A DNA stretch of 64,000 nt from Macadamia tetraphylla. Taxonomy: Eukaryota > Streptophyta > Magnoliopsida > Proteales > Proteaceae. The translations under genes were made by a program, and so were the position numbers. The DNA lies in contig CM040962.1 of the NCBI GenBank assembly GCA_022985045.1, forward strand, positions 30,571,077-30,635,076, given 5' to 3'. The notes beneath the pieces were generated by a model, which did not search any database, was not told where the DNA came from, and was given only the letters and a program-made list of their open reading frames with translations. How positions within the stretch are numbered: the first letter of the stretch is position 1; every line of letters begins with the position of its first letter. Positions 35,944 through 47,900 of this stretch are shown piece by piece.

Positions 35944-38900
35944 CTTTAAAATGCAAAACAAGATCACCATCTCAATATGTATGTGTTAATAATGATTTCA
36001 TAATGAAGAAACAAAAAATAGATTATGTTTGGATCACCATCTCACTTCTTCTGGTGATTCCAAAGAATTATGCAACAATCACTAATTTCCCAGAGATCAG
36101 GTGGATGCTCCGAAATAAACAGATTCAGCCATCATGCATAAGGATTTTAACTAAGCAATAAATTAATCATGGAACTGATCTTTTGAAGGGGCAAGATGTA
36201 AAGACCATTCATGACAAGTGAAATCAGCCACAAAGTAGCCATCAGCAAACATGGGAGGGTAGAAGTGACAAAATCCCATAACAAGGTACTGAAGTGACTA
36301 AAAGCGTGACCAAACAGAAAATTACAAAAATGCTATTAAAATGAATCAATATTCTCGCAATTTATGAAACTTTAAACTCACTTTTCAACCACTTCCTGAG
36401 GTTGGCTCAAGCTGAAATTTGACCAGTGAGTTGGGTGTAGGGTCCTCTATTGCATGGACCCTTATATACCAATAAAAGTCTGCCACGTAGCAACAGCCTT
36501 GTGACAAAATAAAATGTCACAAACAAGTCACGACACTACATTACTCTTTTCTGAATGCCCCCACCCCGCGCGCGAGCGCGTGTGAGAAGGTACTCAAAAG
36601 CACAAGAATTTTCGCCATACAAAGCCCTACAATTCCACAAACTCAATGCAATCCAGGTTTTATTGGGTTTGACTCAAATAGAAAAGGGAAGCTGCTAGCT
36701 CTGAGAAGTTGGAATATAAAATATATACAATAGACAAGTGAGGAGTGGAAGGATAATGTATTGGACTCATTGGAATCTTACGCATTCAAGTTATATTTAA
36801 TTTAACACCAAAAGCTTTTGTCCCATAAATGCCTTGGTGATAAAACAAGGATAGCAGAAGAAATTCTTCCATCATTCAATTATGGTGTCCAACAAAGCAA
36901 AAGAGGGAGTCAACTCAGATAAAAACTTGTCTCGTCCAACAAACATAAGTTAGAAATACTTGGGGGATAGTGCTAGATAACGCAATAGCAAATGTACAAT
37001 AAAACAGATGGTTTCTTCTGTGATAACAGAGGCAGAACTGGAATGATGAGGGACCAACCAAGAAGCTAATTCTTCATATGCATTTGCTAGTAAGATGAGA
37101 GATCATGCTTCATCGCATACCACTAGCTGTAGGCAATTATCCATATGAATTCAAAGCTGGATTTTTGGGAAAAGAGACTGGAAAGAGTCGCTCTGGCCAC
37201 GATTCAGAATTGGCAGTACTCTAGATTAGAAAAGGTGCGAGGCTGTTCTTCTTATAGTTCTCCAAATTTGTAGAAAGACATTCCTTTAAAGAAACAAATC
37301 AAGTTGCAGTATTTCTTCTTCCTGTTGCTACTGTTGTAGATTAGAAAATACCTTTCTCCAAATTATTTTCTTCCAGTATAGTCAATTAGCCTGAGAATCC
37401 TAGCTGTTTTATTTATTACCACTTAATATTCTGTTGGATGGGGTAATGACTTGTGTTCAATATGACACCAGCCCTCTTTATTTATAATAATGGAAAGAAA
37501 GTTCTAAAATATTACAAGGACCATTAAACCCCTTAAAGACCAAAGGACCCGTTTGGAATATGACGTCTTCCCTAAAACCTAGTAATGACAACACTCCCTC
37601 TCAAGTTGGTGCATAGATATCCCATATGCCTAACTTGTAGATAATAGGGTGAAACATCTTACAAAGACCTTTCGTAAATACATCAGTCAATCGTTCACTA
37701 CTGGGAACAAAAGGCATAGTGATAAGACCCATATCTAACTTATTTTAGATGAAGTGTTGATCGATCTCCACATGCTTGGTTCAATCATGCTGAACAATGT
37801 TGTGAGCAGTGCTAATGGCAGATTTGTTATAAAAAAGAGTTTTATAGGAAGGGTGGTATGGACAACCAAAGTTGTAAGAAGACCATGAAACCATAGGAGC
37901 TCACAAATGCCATGAGCCATAGCACGAAACTCTACTTCGGCACTTGAACGGCAACCACGGCTTGCTTCTTGCTTCCCCATGTAACAAGATTACCACCAAC
38001 AAAGGTGCAATAACCAGTAGTAGACTTGTGGTCATGCCCAGTCAGCATCCGTGAAGGCCTCCACCCTAAGTTGATCATGAGGAGAAAAAATGATGCCACG
38101 TCCTGGGGCAGATTTCAAGTAATGGAGAATACGCAACACAACTTTCATACGAGCTGAGTAGTGATCATGCATCTACTAACAAACTAGGATGACAGCAAAT
38201 GCTATGTTAGGGTGTGTATGAGAAAGATAAATCAAACACCCCACTAATCTCTGATATCTCCCGTTATCCACAGGGTCACCTTCCTTGTTATTCAGGTGAT
38301 AGTTAGCTTTAATAGGAGTGTCTCCTGGATTACATCCCAACATGCCTGCCTCAGAAAGGTCAAGCACATTTCACTGAAACAAGTAGATCCCACGAGAAGA
38401 TCTGGCAATTTCAATGCCAAGTAACAAAGTTGTCCTAGATCTTTGATCTCGAGTTCCTCACCCACATCTCTCTTGAGGCGAGAGATCTCTACCAGAACAT
38501 CACCAATAACAACAATATCATCTACATACACTATCAGGATAGCAATCTTCCCACCAGATCTCTTGATGAACAGAGTGTGGTCGGCATTGCTTTGAGAGTA
38601 GCTTGTGGCAATTATAGCCTTATGGAAACGCTCGAGCCAAGCATAATGGAATTGCTTTAGCCCATACAATGCATGCTTCAGCTTGCATACCTTCCTTGGG
38701 TTTTGGAGCAAGTGAACCCAAGATGAATGTCCATATACACTTCCTCAAGTTCCCTATGAAGAAAGGCATTCTTCACATCTAGCTGCCGGAGATCCCAGTC
38801 TAAGTTGGCGGCACAATATAAGAAAACATGGATTGTGTTCATCTTCACAACTGGAGCAAACGTCTCCTGTTAGTCATGAGTGAAGCCCTTGGCAATAAGT

Positions 38901-41900
38901 CTGGCCTTGTACCGATCCACTATACCATCAGCCTTTTGTTTCACTGTGAGGACCCACTTACAACCATCTTTCTTTTGTTGAGGGAAGACACACTAGAAAC
39001 CATGTGTCATTATTCTTTAGAGCCTGCATCTCTTCAACCACAGTTGCCTACCATTGTGAGTTTACACTCGCTTCCTGCCAAGTATGGGGAATGGACACAG
39101 AGGATAGAGAAAACACAAAACATAGTAGGAAGGAGAAATTGAGTTTGAGCCTGAGGCTCGAGAGGAAACAGATGGCATGGTAGGGGAGATGCTAGATGTG
39201 TAGTGGTTTGAGTCTGCTGTTTACGATTATAAACACGTATCTTTGGTTGAGGAGAAGTAAGATGTCACTCTCTCCTGAAACAAGACATCGACAGGGATAG
39301 CAAGTTCAAGAGGCTACACATCTTCCACAATGGAAGGAGACTCCCCTTGAAGAGGTGACGCAGTGTAATATAACGCAGATTCATGAAAGACAACATCCAT
39401 AGTCACAAACCAATGCTGAGTAGGAGGATGAAAAAACCGATAGCCTTTCTGAGTAGGAGCATATATCCAAAAAAAATACACCAGAGACTACGAAAATCAA
39501 ACTTCCCATGAGGGTGATGATATTGACCATAGTAGATCGAGCATGACCACATAAGGTAGTTTGTGCCATCAAGCTTGATACCACAAGGAGGAAAGGTGAC
39601 AAGAGCTAAGGTGTGTCCGCTAGTAGAAGCAGAAGAGTTGGTAAACATGTAGCAACTCAATAGGGTTGTGCTAATGGAAGAGGCACCGGATGGAGGTAGA
39701 AGAAGCACCAAAAAGCAGGAAAAATACCTGAAAACCCAAAAATCGATAGAGGGTGAAAACCCTGACAAATCAATTTTGCGGAGATCTTTAGAACAAAGTA
39801 TTGAGATGGTAAAGTGGCTAGAGCATACAACTATAAGGATAAGGAGCACCAATCGCAACCAACATCAAGATGATTGGAGCATCGATTTCAGGGGAGAAAA
39901 CCCTAAAAAAGTTGATGGGATGGGAGATGGGTCTCTCAAATCATTGTGGAAGAGTGTCTGAGAGCCCAGGGAAGAAGAAGATGGAGGCCAATGACTCCCT
40001 TGGTGGTTTAAGGAACTACCACCGGGAGAGAGAAGCAGAAGAAGAGAGGTGGAGAGAGGTGCTAGGAAAGAAAAATCGGGAAAGAGAGATGGGAGATGGG
40101 AGAAAAACCTTAATGTTTTGAATCCAAAGGCTCTAATACCATGTTGAATGGGGTAATGACTTGTGTCAAATATGACACCATCCCTCTTTATTTATAATAA
40201 CGGAGAGAAAGTTCTAGAATATTACAAGGACCATTAAACCCCTCAACGACCTAAAGCCCCGTTTGGAATCTGACACTTTCCCTAAACCCATTATTACAAC
40301 ATATTCTCTTTAGTTTGAGGCCTAACAGGGTACTAACAGCCAGTCTCACCCACGAGCATGACAAATATGGAAATACACTTCCTGATCTGAATGCATTTAA
40401 ACTTCATTCAAACAGATGAGGGCAGACCCATGAAAGGAATTAAACATATATAAGTTTCAGAAAATTTCACAGCGAACCCCAAGAAAAATAATAGAGCACT
40501 AAGACTTGAATATCTGCATGAGTCGTAATATAACATGGAAGATCCAGTCATTCATTCTAAATATCCATTCTGTTTATTCTAGCTGGAATTTTCATCTCAC
40601 ATCAACTAAAAAAGTTGAGTGGTTTTCCTTTACATGGATTACCTCAGTGTGGCTACATTTGGCATAATTTTGCATTTCCAAAGGGAAATCCTGAAGCTCC
40701 CTGGACCTCCCATTTAACCCACCACCCCCCCCCCCCAAAAAAAAAAAATCCTGAATTGGTTTCCATGTTAGTCACTGCAGTGTTAGGGGCTTTTGTCACT
40801 GACTCACTATCCCATCAGATAAAATCTCCAGGCTCTGGATTAGAGCCAATTGCACAGCACCCCCGTCCGAATTACCGAATCAATTTCAAATAACCATGTA
40901 CTACACATTCCCCAAATCAATTTCAAATAACCTTGCCTTACGGAAGAAAGTGAGATTTCCCTGATACAATCAAATTCACTAATTTTTTACATAAATTCAA
41001 TTTAAGCCCTCTCATCTTAACTAAGCTTTCTCCCTACTAATTGAGGTTGACACGTTGACGATACCAAGTGGCTGTTAACTCATAAACTCTTATGTCCATC
41101 CTCAACTTACATGATCTTTGGCTTTCTTTACCAACTTCAAGTGCACCATATCACACCTTGCCAGTGCATTCGCCGCTCCTCATTTCACATATCTGAACCA
41201 TTTAATCAACCTTCCTTTATCTTGACATCTATTAGTGAAACTCTTAAGTTTCCTTTAGTGTATTATTTTCTACTCCTTCCCTTGCCACTTATCCGTCCCA
41301 ACATTCTCATCTTCAAAACAACCATTTTATGCATATGTTGCTTTTTTTTTTTCTTTTTAACTTGCCCAGCATTCAGCACCATGCAGCATTGCTGTTTTTA
41401 TAGCCATTTTGTAAAATTCACCCTTTAATCTTTAATTCTATGCACCAATCACAAAACACTCTAGAAGCCCCTCTTCATTATTGAGCCAAGATGATGAGGG
41501 CCGGTAGGAGTAGGGAAGAACCTCTGGATGAAACTCAGGGTTGCAGTGAAGAGAGGAATCACACAAAGAAAGGGGTGGGGTAAGGATCGCACATAATGCC
41601 CGCAGGCACTCAAACACTAAATTCAACTCATTCTTCTATTCTTCAATCTGCCTCTAATTGAACGATTACAAGCATTTAAATAGTAAAAGAAAACCAACGT
41701 TAAAAGGAAACCTGCTCTAATTTGGAAACTCAAATTAATTGGAAACTAAATCCTAGTAGCTATCTCCTACTTAAGTTACCAAAAATAAAAGATTGCATGA
41801 AAATAGAAATAAAATTCTAAAATATCCTACTAGCCAAAGACCCAAATTGGATCCAGGTCAACTCTTTCTGGATACCCAGATGGGTTTGGATCGGTCCATG

Positions 41901-44900
41901 GGTACGAATCAGCATCAATTCCCTCAAAGTTGAGAAAAACTCGTCCACAAGTTTTAAAGAATAGGAAAATCAATACCAATCAATCAGCATACATCCTTGC
42001 ATATATGAAGTCACCATCGAAACCATGATCGAATGCTATAAAATCCACAACGCGAAGTTCATTGGTAAAGTAGTGACTCGGAAAAATAAAATCGATTGGT
42101 TCATTGAAGAGATCAACTGATTTAAATATTTTCACAAGTTGATCTTCAATTTCCGATGGTGCCATGTCATCTTCCACCATTGGTGACTCATCTTCTGTCT
42201 TGTCTACCTGTTGCTCAGTGGCTGAGATCACATAGTTGAAGGTAGAGTGTGCTTGGCCTTTGATGTCCGTGCAATGTCGTTAAATCTCATCAAGCTTCTC
42301 TCGTATCAATTGCATTTGTTGACGGATACCCAATAAAAGGTCGAGATCCATCGGCCAGGTTTGCTATTCAGAATCACTATGAACCCACTATAGCAAGAGA
42401 ACACTTAAAGCAAAAGGTCAATGGAAAGAGTAATTAATCGGAAGATTGGAACAATGGCAGAATGGTAAATAAATAAAAGTCCTTTAGTGAGTGGCATAAT
42501 TGTAAATAATTGAAGTTCAATGTAACTCACAAATATACCACGTGTGGGAAGGGGTAGACTTGGAAAGAGACAAAGGTAGGATAATTAAGAATAAGACGGA
42601 AGATAGGGGTAAAATTGGAAACAATAAGATAAATAAATAAAAGGATAAAGAAAGAAATCAGGATGGGGTTTTCAAATACCGACATGGAGAAGCCTTTTCT
42701 TCCGCTGGAGATTGAGAGTGACGGTGGTGGTGGTTGATGGCAGCAAGGAGAGCTGCAATTCAAGACAAAGGAAGGGTGAAGAACCAGTGGAGTTCCAGGA
42801 AGGTTGAAGAGAAACTTCAGGAGGTGCGACGGAAGGCTTCGATGAGCAGGGAGAACTTTGAACCAGAAACCAAGTATGGTTCTGTCTCTCCCTGCTTCTT
42901 TTTGTTTTCTGCTTCGTTCTCTCTCTTCTCGTCTTCTTGCTTCTTCTTCCTTTTCTCTCCTCGTCTCTCTCTCTTCTTCTTCGATTGTTTTTTTTTCCAA
43001 TCCCTAGAGAGGGTGTTTCGATTGAGATTTTGGGGGGGAAGAAAGAGGTCGGTGGAGGTTGATTAGCAAGGCATCGAAGGAAGGGCTGGTTTCAGCAGGT
43101 TGCCTTTTTTTTTTTTTTTTTTTTTTGGCGCTACGAGAACCCCTCGATCGAAGGCAAAAAGTAAAACAGAAGGCAGTGGGGTTTCTCTACGGGTTTCAGT
43201 AGGGTTGAAGGGAAGGGATGGGATCCTTCGGCTCTGATACCAAGTTGATAAAGGGCCGGTATAGGGGTAGGGAAGAACCTCTGAGATAAAACTCAGAGTT
43301 GCAGTGAAGAGAGGAATCACACAAAGAAAGAGGGTGGGGGAAAGGATCGCACATAATGCCCGTAGACACTCAAACACTAAATTCAACTCATTGTTCTATC
43401 CTTCGATCTGTCTCTAATTGAACAATTACAAGCATTTAAATAGTAAAAGAAAACGAACGTTAAAAGAAAACCTACTCTAATTTGGAAACTCAAATTAATT
43501 GGAAACTAAATCCTAGTAGCTATCTCCTACTTAAGTTACCAAAAATAAAAGATTGCATGAAAATAGAAATAAAATCCTCAAATATCCTACTAGCCAAAGA
43601 CCCAAATTGGATCCGGGTCAACTCTCTTTGGATACCCAGATGGGTTTGGATCGGGGGCCATGGGTACGAATCTGCATCACAAGATTGACCACTTCTTCAC
43701 TCACGTTTCTAGTTTTACTAATACTGTACTCCATACATTCTGTTTTAGCCCACACTATCTATCCTTCTGATTCTAAAGCATCCTCAATAATTCTAAATTG
43801 GCATTACCCCTTTTTTCTACCCCCATGAACCAAATCTATATCATCAGAAAACAGCACACACCACAGGGTATTGGCTAGAAAAGTTCTACTTGGAGGGAGA
43901 TGCACATTGAAAAACACATACAAATGTTGGACTAAGGCCTGTACTCCAAAGTGTCCATGATGTACCTAGCCCAGGGTATTAATGGCCATTTAAATTAGGG
44001 AGAATTACTAGATTACCCAAAATTGGGTTTTGACTTACAAAATTATCCACCTTGTGTTTATGTTAACAGAATTACTCAAATTGAGTTTTGGTATTACAGA
44101 AATACTCAAAACAGTACCCTAGCCCAACCTACAATCCCTTTTTGACACTTTTTCCCTTCCCTCTTAATCCCGTCCTTCACTACCCTAGCGCCGTCTTCTT
44201 CACAAAGAAAAAGGAAAGTCATGTCGTCTTCTTCACGAATACAAAAAGAAAATCACCCCAGCCAGCAACGTTGCACCACCTTAATGGTGGCTCTCCCGAC
44301 CGCTCCAACAGGCTCTGTAGCAACATGTAATTATTTTTCAATCAAAATCTCACTTGTGCTGCAACAAAAGCATTCGGTAAGCCACAAAGACTATCCTTCT
44401 GCGATACCTTCTCTTTTCTCAGAAGCCCAAAACACCATTATTTTTTTTTTTTGAAAAAACACCAATCTTTGCTGAGGGCAGATGACTTTGAAGCATCGCT
44501 ACCAACATTAATAATCCAGATACACATGTGCTCTCTGAATAAACCATATTGGTTTTTCAATGGCAGACAAAAGAAGGAGGCGCAAAGGGATGAGAGAGAG
44601 TTAAAATGGAGAATGGCCAGAGAAATTGAGAAGATGACCGCCATCATTGAATCTGGCAAGAACCTAAAGATTGTTGATGATCTGAGAAAGCTGGTTGAGC
44701 AAGTAGTGTCAACCTTAAATCCAATGTCATTAAGTCATAGAATCACTGATCTAAACAAGGATGGGTTGGGGGTTTGATGCCGGCAAAGCATGGAGGTGAA
44801 TTTTCATCCAGGATGTACAGAGTTCAAGACGAGTCTGTCAACGGAGAACCTTGATTATCCCCTAGAGTGGTGCCATTGGTGGATTTCCAACCTATCATTG

Positions 44901-47900
44901 GTGCTTAGTTGTTCCCAATTTCTGTGAGTACACCCGAGATGAAGAGGACCTGGTTCCAGTCTAAAACCAGGGGCAAAGGGAGGTGGGGTAACATTTAGGA
45001 GGGTCTAAATGAACCTATAGGCTTCGGTTGTACTGTAGTTGGAGTATGGGTTGGGCCGGATTGGGGTTAATGCTCAAGGCGTCGAGTGGCAGAGAGGTGA
45101 ATCTTCAACTATGCATTCTTGTAAAGGAGCAGGAGCAGGGGCAGGGGTAGGGTGGGGTGGGGTTGGGTTGGGCGAAGGTTGTTTTCTTAGGAGGAGAGAG
45201 GAGGAAGGAGGTTATGGTTGCCTTCACAAAAGAAGGGAATAACTAGGGACAAGATCCATATGCAGAACAGTGGTGCAGAGCTGAGCAGTGTAGCTGGGTT
45301 GTTGATCGGAGAAGGGAAGGTGGAGGCAAGGGCAAAACCATCATAAAAATATGAGGGTGACGGTGGGTCCTACTGAGATACTGTTTTGGGTAATTTTGTA
45401 AACCCAAACACAGTATGGATAGTTTGGTAAATGAAAACCCACAAGTGGGTAATCTTGTTATTTTCCCTTTAAATTATGTATGGTTTCTAGCTCAACACAT
45501 TTATTCTTACTTCTCAAGATTAAATCCATGGCTGACCTGTACATAAATGTGTACCAAACAATACGTAAGTCAATCCAATGAAGGTACAACTACAGAGAAT
45601 AGCGTTGCAAATGAATTCAGGATTAATAGTGTCAAGACTCAAGAGAGATACCTGCAGAATTTTCAGGGCAAGTCTAATGGGAGGCATTGCAAACAAAGCC
45701 CCTAAATGGAGCAGGATTTAGAGGCAGGATTGTTATGCCTGATTAAGCTTCAGGAAGGGTCAGGTTCCAATGGCTAGATTGGCAGCAAGTTTAGTTTTCT
45801 CTATTTTATTTTTTTATTATTTTGAAGCCTCTCCCCTTATCTCTTACCTTCCATGATAAGTCCCTGTCTTGCAGCAATTGACACTTCAAATTGGTCAGTC
45901 AGGGGTAGGTTGATGGGGTCAGGTTCAATTTAGTCAAAACCCTTGCCGAAACCTATAAGTTGCTATGCCTTATTGACAATAACCTCAAAACAAGATCAGA
46001 ATTGATTGTCCAAAATATGAGTTATATGCACAATGAAACTTCCCCAAGAGAAGGGGGCACAGTAATGTGGATTCTAGAACACCCAAGGGTTAGGAGTGCT
46101 TACGTCAAAAGGAGGGGGGGGGTTCCCTTGGGGCATGGGGGACAGATAGAGAATAGGAGAAAACATAGTTCCAGGTTTTGGTTTCGAGCCTAGCTCCAAA
46201 CTGAACTATTTTGCAAAACTGAGAAATTTCTGTCGAAACCTGGAAGGTTTCAGGTTTCAGCAGTTGGTTTCAAGGGGTTTCAAAGCCCAAATGGTCAAAT
46301 TAGGTCCCTAGATTTCTAGGAAACCCTATTGTAGACCCTCTAAACATAGTGGAACTCTTAGATTTAAAAAATAGAACACGCTCAAAGTCTATTAAACCTT
46401 TTTCTTCCCCAAAAAAAACTTGTTGCAAGAAAAATCATTTTTTTTCCATAAAATTAAACCCGACTTTGTCAATTCATAGATTGGGCTATTGTATGTGACA
46501 TATAAAAAAATTAAAGGCCAAACACCAAGGTATTTAAGGGAAAAATGATATACCTTCAACTTTGAATCTGCATAAATCTTCAACAAATGCAGCAAATCTT
46601 AACTTCCGATGTGTTCCACTACTTCCCAACTTGTTCCACTCATGGATGGATGTGATTTGGCCAAAAATCACACACAAAAAAGGGGTTGCACAACCCTTTC
46701 TATCGAAACCATCAATGTGAAAAAAAAAAAAAAAAAAATGTAGAAATTTCAACCCATTTCATTTGAAACCTGACATTTAATATGAAAGGACTGTATCGTT
46801 TGGATCGAAAAAATATATTTCGAAATACTGTAATCTTTGTGTATTATCAAGGTTTTGTTTCAACAGATATATTTCGTGAAATTTCGGTGAAACCTTGAAC
46901 TATGGGAGAAAAAGACCAAAGGAAAGAAGAGTGCTAAGTTGCTAACTCAATCAACACAACACAATTAAGCCTTATCCCAACTAATCCCAGTCAGCTAAAT
47001 AAAACCTGTTTTGCAATTAAACTTCAAAACTATTAGGGGAAAAATATGGGTATGGGTATTTACTGTCAATATTTGAAATTTCAAGAGAAAATCTGTTGAA
47101 ATTAGCAAAATCACAAAAATTTTGAGCAGAACCTGTGAAATTGGCAAATATTACTGTTTCCTAGGGGTAAAAATCATATCAGTCCAAATTTCAAACATTG
47201 TTTACTGTAACAAGTGGTGCTATGATATAACACCATGGCTTAGTCATGACTCGTGTAAGTTACTCATAAAAATATACTATTACATAGTTATCCCCGCACA
47301 TTTCTTTAGTTAGATGTGCTGACAATGTGGTATTTCCAAACATGTCATGGGTCCACATAACACTAAACAAAATGAAAAACAGACCTAAGCTAAAATTAAA
47401 TGACAGGGAAAGAAAGTTCTTGCCCATAATTTGGAGATCTATCCTTTAAAACAGTACAAAAAATAAAAAATATATGGTACTCAAAGTCAAGTGAAATGGA
47501 TGGAAATATCATTGAACAACATAAATAGGAAAACTATACCATGACTAACAGGAAAAATGAAAATTTTCTCCATCATGAATGGAATGATGACGAGCATTTT
47601 GGAAAGCTGTAGGACCTGTTTGGTCAAAACAGGACCTGGACCAAAAGTTCAAAAACAAACTGAGTTTCCCTGTTTCCCGTCTGCAATGTGTAGCTTTTAA
47701 TGTGTAGAAAGGATTACAAATTTATCCTCCCTGGCTCATGCTAGCACAACTCATTCAGACAGAGACTCAATAACAAATGACACTAGACAAGTTTATGTGA
47801 CAAACAGAAGGGCATATCAAAAGATAACCTGAGAGTGATGGAATTGGTGCCAAATCTACACCAAGAAGATCCTGAAGAAAATCACCACCAGAAGAGCTAG

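Larger units (their letters stand above)
37432..40301 (-). mobile_element. Copia LTR retrotransposon, deletion derivative, 2870 bp
   Basis: Two short LTRs (37432-37593 and 40142-40301, each TGTTG...ACAACA) enclose 2548 bp, flanked by the 5-bp duplication TATTC at 37427-37431 and 40302-40306. The primer-binding site TGGTATTAGAGCC (minus, 40129-40141) abuts the 5' LTR. A purine tract (CTTGAGAGGGAG on minus) precedes the 3' LTR near 37594. Minus-strand fragments: gag start (IKLDGTNYLMWS, near 39550), integrase end (HGKFDF..SLWCIFFGY, near 39480), reverse transcriptase with LIVYVDDIVVIGD (near 38520) and RNase H (SSAEVEFRAMAHGICELLW, near 37930). Gag is joined almost directly to the integrase end, so a large internal deletion removed protease and the integrase core. 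Stops and frameshifts abound. Confidence 0.85.
41492..43679 (-). mobile_element. Non-autonomous LTR retrotransposon (TRIM/LARD-like), 2188 bp, complete
   Basis: LTRs 41492-41917 (426 bp) and 43246-43679 (434 bp) start TGAT and end GCATCA and are highly similar. The element is flanked by CAAGA at 41487-41491 and 43680-43684. A tRNA-Met primer-binding site (TTGGTATCAGAGCC, minus, 43230-43243) lies two bases inside the 5' LTR. The 1.33-kb interior has a purine/pyrimidine-rich leader and one reading frame at 41980-42351, with no protease, reverse transcriptase or integrase. Leader similarity (the CACGTGTGG and GGTTTGG blocks) links it to the gypsy-type element at 60895-64000. Confidence 0.85.
35944..47828 (-). 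other. Gamma-adaptin 11.9-kb intron loaded with transposons
   Basis: The donor is after TCA G (47829|47828) and the acceptor AAAG is before GTACAC (35944|35943). Contents in order: unique DNA to 37431, Copia 37432-40301, unique DNA, RTE LINE pieces at 41095-41491 and 43680-43880 split by an LTR element 41492-43679, Mutator-like element 43998-45467, hAT-like element 46164-46904 and a short Au-SINE-like word near 46951-46995. Confidence 0.85.

Noticed and set aside
39668..40121. Plus-strand frames of 83-97 codons in the Copia element
   Set aside because: Antisense to Copia leader and gag; purine-rich leader sequence makes them open by chance.
42527..43066. Long charged frames on both strands in the LTR element leader
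   Set aside because: Products of low-complexity GAA/CTT sequence with no gag-like features.
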